The translations under genes were made by a program, and so were the position numbers. DNA of 64,000 nt. Source: Lateolabrax maculatus. Its lineage: Eukaryota; Chordata; Actinopteri; Acropomatiformes; Lateolabracidae. The notes under the pieces are model-generated. The model searched no databases, was not told where the DNA came from, and saw nothing but the letters and a program-made list of their open reading frames with translations. The first letter of the stretch is position 1; every line of letters begins with the position of its first letter. Positions 13,632 through 29,300 of the stretch are shown here, in pieces. Where the stretch lies: positions 2,412,501-2,476,500 of the forward strand of contig CM062208.1 of the NCBI GenBank assembly GCA_031216445.1. Direction: 5' to 3'.

Positions 13632-16600
13632 CAACCTGCGCCTCGTGCAGCACCACCTGTCCGTCCAGAGGACTCCCGAGGGGAGCAACGGTGACAAAAG
13701 GCTGCCACACGCCACTGACGGTCCTGGGGAAGACGTCGTAAAGCTCCACGCACTGGATTGTCTCCCCGCGCTCCTTCATGGAGTACAGGGACACTGGGTT
13801 ACACGTGGCCACGTACAGCACGTCTGCAAAAACAAAATCAGAGGGAACGGGGGAATGTAATTAATTCTGTAATGTATATCTGTCTGTATCCAGCTATATC
13901 AGTCACACTATATCAGCTATATCACATCTCTCTGGTATTATACAGAAGTCACATGAATGGCTATGAACTATATATTGTTCTGCCATCTGCAGCTGATTTC
14001 AGTTTAACATACTGTTGCTAGTAGCAACTGACACATCCATAGCAGATCTGTGACAGAAGTCTTGTGTCTACAGTACTGTCAGAATGCCCTTTTTGGCCAT
14101 TATCTGTATATATTCGGTTTCCTACAGCTATTTCGTGATGTTTTAGATAATAAAGTTGTTATTTTCTGTGATCAGTGTAGTGCTGACCACACAAGCTGTT
14201 ATACTAACTTTCTAAGACTAATGTCTTGCAAATACAACATTCTGGGTAACTGTAAATTTACTTTTGGGCTACTTTGGGGATTTTACTCTTTACTCCCTTG
14301 TCTATTTTATCCATAGATCATTCTTTTGTTATACACTTCCTTCACCAGATCCTCCAATATTCCCCTAAATGAACGCAAAACCTGAAAGCAGAGTCCTGAG
14401 AATGTATTGTATGACAGTGTTGACAGTGTTTGTGTGTATACCATCTTTGGTGGTGACATCGCAGATGATGTTGACTTCGTTCATGGGAATCTGCCAGTGG
14501 GCTTTCTCTTCGCTGAAACTCAAAGCTCTGCTTTCCTGCCTGTTGCACGGGTAACTCTGAACACGCAGAAACACAGGGCCCTGGAAACACAAGGCATGCT
14601 GTTACAGAAGTGCACACACGCTCACAAAGTATGCAAACAACACTGGTGTTTAATGGTTATGTTTGAAATCTGGTGTAACTGTGTTATAGTAACTTGATTC
14701 AAATCTCCATGTTTATGTTTTCTATTTTTCCTCCAACTACTACAGGTGCAGAACAGGCTGTCATACCAAGATGACAGTATTTGCATACACACTATAAAAT
14801 AATCCATAAAAAAAATCTCAAACCACTCTGCTAAATGGATTATGCTGCAGATAATCCACCACGCTGTGGTACATCATCAGTAAATTACAGTAAACATATT
14901 GCAGTGTCATCACTTTACAACACAGCAGATACACAGCTTTCTGCAGAGCCTCGTGCTTAAAAGAGCGTAACCACCTAACAAAGAAGTGTATTTTAGCAAA
15001 ACAATGTTGTTTCTATAAATGTTTTCATACTTTATATGACATATCTGCTGATAGTGAACTCAAGACTGTCTATCTGAGTGCGAGGGTGTATCTTGTGTGT
15101 TTACCTTGATGTCTATGGGGTGTGTCTCAGTGGGACAGAGCAGTTTGCGTCGAGCGTTGCCACCTTGGTTTATTGTCCAGTATCCAGTCATCTTGACCTC
15201 TGGCAGGGGCAACCTAAAGATCGAAGGTCACATGGTGACAACTGCCTGGTAAGACCTTAAAAACTGAATTTGTGATATATAAATATATCAAGCTGTGAGT
15301 AACGATGCAAAGTAACGGCATGTGTTTTTGACAGCGCACCTTGGCACATATCTTGCTGTTTTCTGATTTCCTATTTTGGGAAAATATGGGTTACACGGTC
15401 ACCATTTTGTATCCCCAATTCAAATAAAATTAAATAATCTTATGAGGGGCACCACAAAATGACTTCAGAAGGAAGCTGTATTCAGTTCTGATTGGGATTT
15501 CATGAAAACAAAGGTTTTCATTTGATCCCACTGTCTTTAGAGAGGGTGAAGCTGATGTTTGTGGGATAAGTGTCTATGTGTGTGTTTGTGTGTGTGCGTC
15601 GCTGCTCGGCTTGTTGTGTCTGGCCAGATGTTTACTGGCCTGCCCATGAATCATAGCTGGATTGCAGCCACAGTCCTATTGGCTGCAGGTGGGGTGAAAG
15701 ATGCAACACAACCACCAAAATAAACAAAAAAACAAAACAGAAATTCCATTTCTATGAATGGAAAAGCAATGAGACATGAGAGAAACTGTGTCCTGTTTTT
15801 CATGTCCAAAAATGGAAATCAAGAGACAAAATGTTTGCCTTTATGTACACGAGATGTAAACTGTTCAAGATGGGCTTTAAATCACTAAAAACTGATCCTA
15901 CAAGATAAAAAAGACCCTCTGAGCCGATGATGTAAGTACAGACATATTGGAACAGATTATCTATACAATCAGTTATGTAATCGTTCAAGGAAAATACTTG
16001 TTTCTGCCCTGTTCTGTTCTCAAGATTTTACTTGAGAGATTTATGAAACAGAATCCATGAATGCTATAAGTCAAAACAAAACCACAGGAGACAGAAGAAA
16101 CAAATATTTTCCTTTATTTAAAAGACAAAGCTGTACATAATGAGACATTGTAGTGGATATTAGAATTTTATCTTTCCCTTGTAGGAAAGGTGAGGTAATG
16201 TTGATCTGTTGTTGTTGAAGGATGATCTAGACAGCCATTCATTTAATACTTCAGGAAGCTATGAGGAGATTTCATGAAGACTTCATTAACTTTTAGGCTT
16301 CCATGAAGTCAGCTGATATCAGCCAATTTCAAGCATTTCAGGATTTCATTTCTAAAAGTTACAAAAACTCTGGCCTCTGAGAAAACAAACAAATGCACCT
16401 CTTTATCACCTTTAATTCGTTCATTTCTAAAATATAGATTGTAAATTTTGTTAATTTAATTTTAAATATCATTCTGTAACAGAATAACATAAAATCTATG
16501 TTAAATAAAAGTGTAATTCAGCAAAAACTGCAGCCCCTGTTCAGTTTTTGTGATATCAAATGGACAATTGACTGTCATATAAAATCTCATCTTTCTGTTG

Positions 16601-19600
16601 TCTGTTGTCTGTAATGCTGAAAATCACAAGCACCTACAGCTTCTGATACACTTAAAATATAAAGATGATCGCTGCTACACAAAGCAGGTTATGGTGACTT
16701 AAGGATTAATATTTTAACACAATTAACTAGAACCTGCAGATAGATTTCAACTTCGATCTGACGCTTTGCAATGTCTTAATTTTAAAGAGATTTATAACAT
16801 AACCAGGTAGGTCGTCAAGTAATGCCCATGTCATTTATCATCCATCCACCTGCTCTAACGCCTTTGTGACTTGTCTGTGTAACTGCACGACGGTCTAAAT
16901 GTGTGCCTGGATGTGCCTTTAGTGTGTTTGTGTGTGTCATCCGAGCGTCTTGTGCTCCTGATGCCTTACTCCTTAGCCAGTTTGACGGAGGTGGGCTTTG
17001 CTCCAATGGGAATCCCGTGCTTGTGCAGCGCTTCGATCAGGACCTCTCGCATGTCTTTGTTGTATGAGTCGAAGTCGAAGACATTTCGCACCACGTTGGC
17101 CAAACCCTCGTCAGGGAATTTCTGTCGGGAGGCAAAGTGGAGTAGAAAGAAGAGGGAGGGGAGGAAGGGATGGGACAGAGAAAAGGTCAGAAAGAGGAAG
17201 TAACAGAGAAGGGAAAGGTGGCATTGGATTGGGGAGAAGTGAATGCGAACAGGGAGGGAGGTATGGAGAAGAGAGACGGGAGGAAAGTGAGAGGAATGGA
17301 AGGGAGATAAGAAAAGAGCAAGGAGGGTGGCAATTAGGAAGAAGAATAGGAAAAAAGCAGGGAAGACAAAAAATTTATATGATTTACAAGTTTTCAACAG
17401 GGGTCAATGCAGGGACAGAGTCTGGAATAAGACATGCTATCTGGAAGGTAACTCATCTCCAGACTTGGACAACAACACTGACAGATGAGTGCAAAGAAAA
17501 GGCTTTTTTTTCCTTTTGCTGAGGCTGTTACTCTCAGCTTTACTTATTGTGTTTGTGATATAATTAGAGAGATACAAGTTATATTGCCTCAATAAATTTT
17601 CTTTATTGTACAGTAACTATGGTGATACGTTGGTAAACAGGCAGTAAAGGCAGAGAAACAGAAAGAGAGTGAGATACTGGAAGCAAAAGCAGAGACAGAT
17701 GCCAGATAAACTGAAAGTTTTCCACACAGATCTGACCTAGTCAAGTTGTGCTTTTAAGTGTCACTGATATCATTCGTGCTTTCTGGAGATGGAAGTAAAT
17801 ATCAAAATTAAATAGACCAACTCATACTGTACAATCCTGTTGGACACTTACACATCAGGTAAGATCTGGTGGACAGATTGTTCACAAGCAGCATTTCAGA
17901 GCATCCAATCCAACGACAATGATCCTGCTGTTTATAAAACTTGAAAAATCCTTTTCCATTGACAGATTTAATTGTCTTTATCGACAAGAATATCTTTGAA
18001 CTCTCTGGACAAAACAGGCATTGTGAAGACACCACTATGGGCACTGGTAACTTTCATTTTGTAGACTAAGCGTCCTGGCTGTGTGTTCTTGGTGCGTACA
18101 AGATACTGGCCTCTTGGTGCTGATACAAAACAATGATTTATGATACCTTGAAAATGTTTTTTCTACAAAACTGCACCACAGTTCTCAATAAAATATTCTG
18201 AAACTGGCAAATTTTTGGTTGAAAGAACTACCTGATGAAGGAAGAAGCAAACAGGATAACGAATCTGATTTGATACCAGCTTTCAAATAGATCCATTTCA
18301 GATGAAAAAACTACAGCGGTTCAGCCCTAGTGCTGAAATAAAATAACTGGTAACTGAAATTGAGCACAACAGTCGCAGCCATAAACGTGACCCAATCCTT
18401 CGCTTTGAATGTCAACAGTCATGATGCGAGTTATCTTATTGGTAGAAGCTGTAATTGAATATTTAGATACATTTAAAAAAAGACACAATGCTTGTAATTA
18501 CTTAATAGCCCTGGATCCTGGGGTATTATAAGGGCCACAAGTGCATTTTCAGACCTACATATTACAATGTATTTACACTTTTAAAAATGCTGCACAATCA
18601 ATAACAGCATCATCCCAACTGGTTACAACGATGACATGGAATTTAAAGAGCACTGGGCTGCATTGATCTGGATTCCCAGTCACCACAAAGGTACAATTAT
18701 GACCAAATGTGAAATGGTAAATAGGCCTACACCGGCTGCCGCCATGAAAGAAGCAATTTAGACCTCGACTAAATTGTCCTGTATGTGTCCCACTCCTGCA
18801 CATGTCAATAGTGGCGGTGATTGATGACAGGACAGGGTGGCCAGTGGGGAAATCAAACATAAGGGCTTGTCCCTGTGCACTGAATTATTGATCTATACTA
18901 GTGCAAGCTCAAATCATTATTTCCCTCCTCTTTAAGACTTGATCCTTTCGGTCTTTCTGGGCTAAATGCTGTTTGTTTTTCCTAAAGACTTAAGACCACA
19001 AGGAGACAGGGGAGCATGACAACCCTGATCATTAAATGCAAACAAAATAGGTACGTGTGTATACTGCTGCAACCCCCCCCCCCCCCCCCGGGATGGTGTA
19101 TGTAAACAGCATGTTCTCTACACAATGGCTCCACACTGTTCGTCTGGAGATGGATAAATGAGCGGAGAAGCTGCTTACTACTCAAACAATAAAACTACAA
19201 CAGCAAAGCAATAAAACAGAATAAAAAACGGTAACCATGGGAACAACGCTCTCTGCTAAACACTCATGTATGTTAAACCGTGTCTTGAGGGGATTTTTTT
19301 TGGGGGGGGTGTAAAGCGTCACTTTGCTACTAAACTCATAAATTTGAATAAATAAATAGTTTCCCACTGAAGTGTATTTGGTAATTTCATACAGACTGAA
19401 TCCAAAGTGAAGGAGTACAAGGAACACATTCAGCATGATGTCAGACTTCCAGAGGACACAGAAGTGAAACATGACTATAATTACTTGCAGCTATCTGCTG
19501 AGCTGGATGGATGTTTTGTGGTGCAAATTTGTGGGCTCTGAATAATGAGGGAAGTAGAGGGAATAAATGGTGAAATGAGTGGGTGGAGGGAGAGAAAAGC

Positions 19601-20263
19601 AGAGAAGAGGGGGTGGGGCACTTTAAAACTCAAATGGCATACAGTCATAAATTCTTTGAGAGCACAGATAGATAATATGTTGTATTTTTATTTCTATCAC
19701 CTTCCACCACCCTAGGTTTATTCTTTTTCCCCTGCTCAATGTCGTACTCTGTGCCTGCATCTCTCAGCTTCTCTCTTTTACTCCCATGCCATTCTTTTCA
19801 TTTTGACTGCCAGAAACAGAAAGACCAACAGAGGCTCCATTATACTCCATAAGAAGTGCATATCCATAGTCGGACAGCTACAGTAACGGCCCACTTTGAA
19901 GGATATGTATCGTATGTGCATTTTGTGTGTCTTCTTACTTGGAGGTGTTTGACAATGTTGACCACCTCTCGGGTGGAATAAGGGTAGGTGATGGTGCCCT
20001 GGTCGGCCATGGACCTCAGCTCTCCGAAGGCGGCCACCAGCTTCTGCAGAGTAGCATAAGGAACGTCGGGGCCGTACTGTTTTAGCATTTCCAGCTCCGC
20101 CTGAGGCTTCGGATTGTCCACAGCATGGCAGCTAAAAATATCACCTGTTCAGAGGACAATAACTTCAGTAAAAAAAACATCTGCTTAGCTCTTTGTATGG
20201 TCAAACTTTACTTTTTTTAATCATTAAAACAGAAAACCAAGATTACTAGTCCTCTGCTGCAGG

Positions 20264-20339
<76 letters not shown>

Positions 20340-23300
20340 CTAAAGCTCCAAAAAAGTCATTGCCCAGGAAAGGAAAACCAGGTCGGTTAGCCAGGACAAG
20401 CATCCTGAAGTCCGGGTGCATGACGATGGTGTTGGGCCTTCCCTCCGCTTCACGTGGATCTTTGGAGGAGACAAAGCATAGTTAATACGACAAGACAAGC
20501 AAAAAAAAAGGCACTCGTACTTCCTGTTTCTGCCTCTAGCACCTTATTTTTAATTACTAATATTTCGATTTGATTTGTGTGACTGTCTCACCTCTACTGT
20601 GTCCTGAGCGCATCGGGAGCTGTCTCAAGTTTGTGTTTATGAAGTCTCAAGGTTGTGTTTACATTCCTCTAGGAGGAAGAGCCTCTCAGGAATGGAGAAG
20701 CTGTCAGCAACCAGTGTGATTACGTGGGACTACTTGGAAAATCTACAAGTTTACAGTGCAGCACGATCCAAAATGTACTGGTACCTGTCCATAAAGGCTT
20801 TTATCCTAAGCCTCCTTTAGTGGCCTGTATCTGATGTTTTACTCGTGTTTGTCTTGCAGGACATCCAATCCTCAACTCGTCCATTTAATGGTCCTACTTC
20901 TGTATCTGGGACATGTCTACTGTCACGCACACATGCAGGATGTCACGTGCGTGTGAATGTGCGTACCTGAGATGATTCGGCGTCCGTCGGCCAGAATCAT
21001 CTCCCCGCTCTCCACCAGGGTTTTGAGGATGCAGGTGACGTTGGTGGGAGCTTTGTCAGCCTCGTCAATCACTAATATGTTGCCCAGCTTCACTGCCTTC
21101 ACCTGCGCACACACACAGACACACACAAATCATCGGTGTAAAAATGTACTATAAATGGCACTTCTGAGCCTCTTGTCTGGTGGCTCTTCATTTGTTAAAA
21201 AGAGGCAATGTGCACATTACAAAGACTGTTATTGGTTTATAATGAAGCCACCTTCCCAGATCCAATGGATGGAGTACAATGGATGGCCAAAACTACGAAA
21301 AATTTAAAATTCCAGTTTGATAGTTTGACTGGTTCTATCGAACTGGAATTTCCTTTAAAGGCCCTACAAACCCACTGTCCACTTCAGGTGTTTTCACTTA
21401 TTTTGAATAATTAGACCTCATCTCAGGACTGTGTATGTACACTGAAGTTTCTTCTTTTTTTGGGCCAGTGTGCATCATTTGATGCTGCAAAACCAAATGA
21501 AAACCAAAATGATTCCCTTGTGTTTGGTGTGTACAGATTGTCCCTTACTCTCCTGTTGCACCTGTTAAAGCAGGACGAACAATAGCTTTGATTAATTGTT
21601 TTTGGTACTCTGACTTTTTTCTTTAACCTTAACCTCCTTTAATCTCTGCATAACTCTCTAACACCTAGGTGGGTGCACAGGGCCTTCACTTGTCTCAGTT
21701 TACTGGTCGTCTCGTAGCTGCATTATAAATGGCTTCATTTCATGTAGGTGTTCCAGTTTTGGCTATTAGGATGTTGGCTCATTGGCATGGCTAACTGGGA
21801 CATTTAATGGAGCCATCGTTAATATTTATAGTTGCACCTGTGTTTTTTCTAGCATGAGTGAGTCAGTAAAGGGAGCAGGGAAGGTGAGATGGAGGCTGAG
21901 ACAAAGAAAGGAGGAAAGTGAAAAATGGGGAGCTACAGTGTGGAAGCTGGGTGGCAGAGACAGAAAAAGACCACAATGCCTTGTTTTCCCTCTTGTTAGT
22001 GTGATACACTGACTGACCAGAACAATATGTTTTCACATTTGCCAAACGTGTCGAATATTGTGATACTGTGATCACGGGAGTACTCAGAGTGCTTCCTTTA
22101 CGTCACCCCCACGTGTGGACAGTTTAATCTCTTCAATTCCACACCACATGAGACTCAAAATGGGAAGTTAATGTCGAGCTACAGTGTGTGTAGCTGAGGC
22201 ACAATTTCAAAGCTCTTCTTGTCATGTCTGAACAGATGCATAATTTATAAAAATGTCCACAAATTTATGACACCACAATGTCAGTGTGTTGTTTCTGGGG
22301 ATCAAAACGCCACACTGCCAGCTAGATACCTACGGGACGAGGAATATTCCTTTTTTTCTACATTGACTAGGGTGTGTCAACACTGTGCATGGTTTTAAAA
22401 TACAGTATTTATTACATATTCAAGGGAAATGACCCTTTGAAAGAAAATATAAAGAAAATGTGCATGTGTGTGTAACTAACTGACCAGAGGTGAGTCCTCG
22501 TACATGATGATGCCATCTCGGACGGAGGGCTGCAGGGTCAAAGTCTGGACGGTCGTATCCCTGGGAAGCAGAAAACATTTCTAAGTATTAAAAACCTGTT
22601 GTGCTTCCTGCTTCAAGAAGACGCCTTTCGCTGTCGTTTACAGTAGACAAGGTCTTCCTGCTAAGAACACACCTCAGAAACGTTTTCAGTTATAAAGACT
22701 GTAAAGGATGATTTTGAAGTGATAAGCTCTACTTATACTGTGCTGTCACAGTGGCCAAATGAGTCTTCATTGACCTCCCGATGTGGATTCGGTGAACAGA
22801 CCTCACATGACTTTAGTGCATTTGCACATCTGGTTTCTGTGCAGTTTCTCTTTACCTGAATTCGGTTTGATCACCGATGATGCAGGCCAGTGAATAACGG
22901 TGTCAGTAACACTGTGGTTGAGTTCAGCAGGCCAGCAACACAAACATAATGTTGAAGCATCTCCCCGAAAACTTTGATTCCCTCGTGGCGACCCAAAATT
23001 ATCGCTCCCTCTTTCTCTGAACATCTCTCTCTTCAACCCACCTGCCAGCCCTCTCTCCTCGATATCTCGCAGTGTGACCCAGGAGCTGTCCTAGTTTCTT
23101 TCCTGGCTGGCTGTATCGCTCTTGCTTTTCTGAGCCACATCTCTGTAGACTTTCAGTCACAGGCTCCCAAAAGCCACATGCACAGATCTTCCTGCCTCTG
23201 CCCTGGTCTAATATTAGCTGCTGCTACAGCACCTAACCAGGCCACATCCACGCTCAGCTCCGCTTCGACTTTCACAAGACTTTGACAAACTACACTCACA

Positions 23301-26300
23301 TGCAGACCGAGAGGAGACATTGGTCGTTTCTACATGCGACTGTGCTGTTGATGTTTGAACGTAGACTCAAATCTCATTTTTTGCGTTTATTCCGTTTTTC
23401 AGGTTTGTGCAAGTGACTTTTATTGGCATTCTGCTTGCTGCCTATCACTCATCACAGAGTCATTGACTCGCAAAACATTGCCGTCTTATTAGTGCCAAGA
23501 TCAATACGAAGCCCATCTCTGCCTCTGATTGATCTAAGCTACATTCAACAGAAGGCTGATTTCATGGCACACAACACATTGATTTATGGATGAGTAACTG
23601 ACCTAATTTTCCTGAGGTGTGATTATGTCAGTATTTATAGAACCTTAGTTAAGAAGGACTTCTTCTTTAATATGGGCATTTGAAGTCCTTGTTCTGTTGA
23701 AGAAATACCTGATTTACTGAAGGCCAAAATAGTTTTTGACACCCTCAAATGGGAAGACCAAGGCTGGCAGGGTAGTAAGAGAAATTGCTGGCTGCTCAAA
23801 TCTCCCTTAAATAGGATGGCTTTGTTCCTCCTGTTGGAAAACTACAAGTACTTAAAAGAAGCATATGTGATTGTTACTCCTGAAAAGCCTCAAAGTTTGC
23901 CAACCACAGTAAATACAGGCAACTGTTTTAGAAACTGATATCCTGTTAGGGAGCCTCTCAAGTATCCAACACTAATAACAAGATGCAGTGTTAAAACGCC
24001 ACAATGGACTGAACCTGAGACTTTTAATGCACAACAACAATAAATCCTCTCTCGATTGATAATGAACCTGAGAGATATTCCACAGCTGGTGAACCACGCA
24101 TAGAAAAATCTACACATGAATATACATAATTTAGTTTTACATTAACTGTCTGAATGAAACTGACTTGAAAAGAACCTATTGTGCCTTTTTAGAGGAAGAT
24201 ATTCAGAGAAAGTTTGAGTCGGTGCACCAGAATGGGAAAAAGTCGGACAAAAGAGAAGCTGCCTGGAAAAGCTCAAAACGTTGAGACAGGATTATGAAGG
24301 AGAATAAAAACCACAGTGACTGACATTCCTTCCTAATTCTTTTTAAAGCTCTAAGTGCAGAGGGAAAGTTCACAAGTTCATGTTTAAAAAAGTCGTTTCC
24401 AAGCTATGTGACATAACTTTCCTGGTTCCTCGGGTTTGGGTGAAACACTTTGAAACAACTTTGATTCTCCTCACCTGTGGAGCTGTAGGTATTCTCTGGG
24501 CCTGTTCAGAAGGTGCAGGAACCGGTCCACTATTTTATTCTTACCCACACCCTATGGATGGACACGAAAACAAAACATTCAGTAAACCTAATGCACCAAC
24601 TGTGTCTCAATAACACAGGCTATAAAGAGAGATAAAGAGATGTCCATTGCATCAGTAGAGAGGCAGAGCTGAGAGGGAGAGCCGAGTGTGTCCCCTAAAG
24701 TTTTGACGGTGCTACGTTCTGACAGGGGCTCCTCTCCGGGACTCCCACTGGCTTCCCACCGAGCCTGCCTCTCCTGGATGGCTGCTGAATCTCTTTCGGC
24801 CAGTCTGTCAGATGTCCAGTAAGCCACTCTGACAGCTCCTAATGTCTCGGCTTCGCCCATGCATGGCCGTGCGCTCCGGTTTGCAAATAGCTTCTCCTAC
24901 TCAGTCCCCCTCACGTGTGCACGCACATGAACATTAATGCAAAAAACGCACGCAGACAACCTCCCCTGGGCTGCCAGTACAACATGTCCACATGTCACTC
25001 CCTCCTCTTCCTCTCTCCTCCTCTCTCCTCCCTTTAACCCTGCCCATTAGGACTTGACCGGGGGCACAGAGTGCCCCTGAGGAAGTGCTACATGCCTCCT
25101 TATGCCCGCAGTGAGCTGTGGACTGGTGGGGTTGGAGGGTGACACCAGGGTGCAGAGAGCTGGTTTCATAACTCTTCCCTGCACGGCACGCTCAAACAGG
25201 GCTGACATGTGTGGCCTACTTCACCCATGGATAAAGGCTCTTGAGGCTAAGTCTTGACAGGGCTCTTTTCTGGGGACAGGGGACGGTATTTTGCAATTAA
25301 CCAGCACTAATATGTTACTCACCTGGTTGCCCACCAAGAGGAGGTGCTCTCCTAACAGGAAGTCTTTCAACATGTCCTCCATCACCAACATGTGCTGCAG
25401 AGAGATTTAAACAGACAAACAATCAACTGACAAATAGGTGAGGAATTATAAGCAGTTTTATGAACCTGCACACGTGGATTTGAACCCAGATGGGCGTGGT
25501 GAATTGCATTTTGCATATTATGGAAAAATGGCTCTTGTCCCTGTTTGAAGATGAAAAAAATAATCTTAAAATCACACAGGTTTGTGCAAAAATCTGGAGG
25601 TTTGCTTAGCTCCCCACGCTTCTTACAACTGTGCTTCTACTCGGAAGACAGAAAACAGGTCATTCAAAAAGTAGGGCATCCTCCTTGCTTTCATCCTATC
25701 TCACCCTCTTCCACTCTCATTTCAGTCTCCGATACAAGCAAGCGAAGGAAAAAAAGGGCAGAACGAGGACAGAGAGAAAGAGAGTGGGAAAGAGATGAAT
25801 CTGGGTCACATGGCGTCATTGGCATTGCCAGAGGATGTCGGAGTGTCATTTCCTTAGCTGGTTTTCTCCCTGGGCACGCTGGGCCTCAGCGGGCAATAAG
25901 ATGGAGATCAGACGTGAGACACCAGCGTCGACATAAACAAAAACTGGTACATGAATGTTTCACATGGTGAAATCTAACATCTACCGAAAAAGGCATTTTA
26001 TCCAAACCTAATATGAGCTAAAGTCTTTTACCACAAATACATTTGAAACCTGCTATTAACTAAACTCAACTAAAATGAATTCATGTGCTGAGCAGAGCAG
26101 TAACTGATATCTACCAACACATCATCAGTCATACATAGTTTCTGCTAACAGAAGAACAGTGAAGCAAGTCATTATAAAAACAAAATATTGCATTTACAGA
26201 CACAGTGGTCCACAGGCTGCTGTAATTATTGTTATGTTATGTAATATGTTATGATGTGATACTTGGGGTTTAAGTAGCATTTAAAAACATTAAGATGTAG

Positions 26301-29300
26301 GAAGAGTCTACATCTTCAGCACTGAACATGGACAGAGACAAAAGTAGAATTGTGAGAAATGTGGAGAAAAAGATTTTGCAGAGCGCTTGGACTTCTGCCC
26401 ATTTTCACACCTACAGCATGCACACGTCAACAAACACTGCATACAGTGTGACTGTCGTTTTCCCTTTGGTGTCTGAAAGTCCCACTGTCAACAGTGGCTA
26501 ACACAAACCCCAACATACCCGACTTCCTGAAGGAGGCTTTTCACAGCTTCCATCCTGTCTGAACAGTTTACCTCACTAAAAGAGCCTGATATCTCTTTAT
26601 AGATTTGAGGTACTGATTCTGCATGACCCTTGCTCTCTGTTATAACAATTACAACTACAAGCTAACCACAACCATTCGATGAAAGCAGGAGTTTGTGTTT
26701 TCCTTCTGCACATACCGAGTCAAACTGCTTTTTTTCCAATAAAATCCACCACCAACTCCAGTGTATCTGAAAAGGGCCCGCAGGAACAACAACGAGCATG
26801 GCTTTGGAAAATACCAGCTAATACCAGAACGGAAAGTAAAATCCTTCGTAATGAAATAATGTCACACAGTACAACAAGGACAGAGTAATATTAATAACAA
26901 CAAGGAAGAAAGAAGAATGAGACTGAAGGGGAAAAGAAAGATTGAGAGTTGTCTTTTCATTGGGTTATGACCTCATTTGAATGAGCAGTGTTATGAATAT
27001 GATGTGGTGAAGAATACATAGAGTGATCTTTCGCAGTTTGAGAGAAAAAAAAAAACAACGGATTATTCTTTATTGTTTTTAATCCGGCTTTATGTGATTA
27101 AATTGGGGTCATGTCCCAGAAATAAACGTCTTTTCTGGCCCTTTTTTTTTTTTTTATAATCACACAAGGATTGGTGAAAGGTTGTCATGCAGTTACAGAT
27201 GTGGTTAACACTGACATATGTGAGTCAGTGTGTGTAATTACCTGGGGATTATCATAGAAGAGCACGTCGGGAACCTTCATTTTCATGTCGGGGTTGTAGA
27301 CGGGAGCAGATACGTTGCCAATGGTCAACACACCATCTTTTATCGTAGCTAGGGAAATACAGGAGAGGCGGTCACTGCGTGGGTGTCTTCTGCAGTTCAT
27401 TACAGAGCAGAAACATTATCCGTTAAAAATTGTACTGATTGATCCTTAAACCCCAACCAACATTTTGAGACGCAGTCTGGAGACCTTGGCTTGCTTCTTC
27501 TCCCCCAGTTTATAATCTGCTCCTGACGCATCGTCATCATCACATTTCAATACTAAATGACAGGATAGTCGCCATGTGGCACACATTCATATAACTGTCA
27601 CTTATACGTTCCTCAGCACAGGAAGCATCATGTGACACAGCCAACCATCTGCTAATTATACTGCAAACAGTTGGAACTACAGGCTGGTTTTCTGAAATAT
27701 ACACAGTATGTTTGTAAGATGTCTTAGCTCAGTGTTTCAAACATATTTCCATAATTTTTTCAAGTTCTGGACTGATGCAAGGAAAACTGTGCTCTATATG
27801 GTAAATTATTATCAGTCATTCTAGTTCAGTGAGGGTTGCTACAGCATCAGTAACTTAGAGTCAGTAGAATTTTAGGTAATATAAAATGTATTACTCCTCA
27901 AATAGTGTCACTATGCACACTGCCAGTATCATTCACGCTGGTTCCACAACAGTTTTACATGAACAGATTTGATTGGTGCTAACAGCTCTCACGGACTGAT
28001 CATGAAACTCACACAATAAAACACCAATCACACTCAAAATATCTTCTTTTCAAGTCATTACAGTGTCTCGGCTCGATTTTACTCTAATCATGATGACAGC
28101 ATGTATGACACAGATGAGAGAAACTGTGCATGACATTCTTATTTTTTAAGAAACAAAGTATTTTGGTTTAAATGTTTTCTTCTCTTTCCATCTGCACCTT
28201 TTAAATACAACATTTGTCTATGCTGTATTTGTTTATAGTGAGAGGTGGAAAATCAGTGCTGGGAGATCCATTATGTAATGGAACTAACAAATTGGAAAAA
28301 AAACATTGACGTCTGCGGCAAAGAAAAAATGTGTTTGGCTGACGACAATAACGAAATTTTGTTTTAATCATACACGAAAGTGTGTGTGCTGATTGGTTTC
28401 AAATGTAGGAAATATTCTCACTTATAACTGAATACAGGCTTTATACTGTAACACTGATACTGATCTAATGGGTGGTCTCACATCGAGGCATGAAATATGA
28501 AAATGAAAAACCCCAAAACAGTAGTAACCCTCTATTTACTCTATGAAATGTATTTAGAGACATTGAGGAGTTAAATAAATCGTATCTCGATAGCCGAGTG
28601 GAACTTACAGCTGAAGTCACGAGTGTGTTCAGCAGGATCTGGTGTGTCCAGTATGGAGCAGTTGGCGAGACTTTTTTCAAGGGAGGCACGGGCAAGGCTG
28701 GGCAGGAACCTAAAACACATGCACACACTTAATCACTGCGGCACACAATCATACAGCAATGATTTGTGTATGTGTGTGTGTGTGTGTGCGTACCTGGAAA
28801 GACAAGCCTTATTGACAGCGCGAGCGACGCTCTCCTCGGGGTACCGGGAGAGACGGCGACAGATCCTCAACAGCTGTCTGGTGGACAGAGAGGAGGCCAG
28901 AGACTGTGCCTGGAGACACACGCCATACACAAATAAGTTACTAAAATCTCACACGCATGTAAACAAACTGGTAAGAGCGCGCGCACACACACACTCACAC
29001 ACACAGACACACAGACACACACACACTCACACACACACACACACACTTACTGTGGGGTCGTTTGTCTTGCGGAGACTGTGTGTGAGGTGCAGTAGCTGCT
29101 CTGCTGCTTCCTTTGGAACATCGAGAGTCTAAAAAGTGAGAAAATAAAGTAGTTTGTGGTGCTGTTGATATTTATATCATCGATATAAATAAGGTGGACA
29201 AAATAATAGAAACACCTGTCACTGTAACGCAATACAGTTCAACAGCAACCACACAAACACAACACCGGCCAAACATGGCCTGCATTTCACTTTATGTGTT

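Larger units (their letters stand above)
10785..13635 (-). other. vwa8: VWA8 intron 29 (2.9 kb)
   Basis: Holds the large microsatellite at the donor, a dispersed-repeat copy at 12941-13180 and a GT array at 11826-11853. No exon was recognised. Confidence 0.6.

Noticed and set aside
13341..13860. Several overlapping open frames of Cys-Val or His-Thr repeats near 13.5 kb
   Set aside because: Artefacts of the 73-base GT array; the true coding sequence is VWA8 exon 29 on the minus strand.
16998..17522. Plus-strand 174-codon open frame rich in Gly, Arg and Glu
   Set aside because: It is the reverse of VWA8 exon 26 and an adjacent purine-rich intron tract; the exon on the minus strand explains it.
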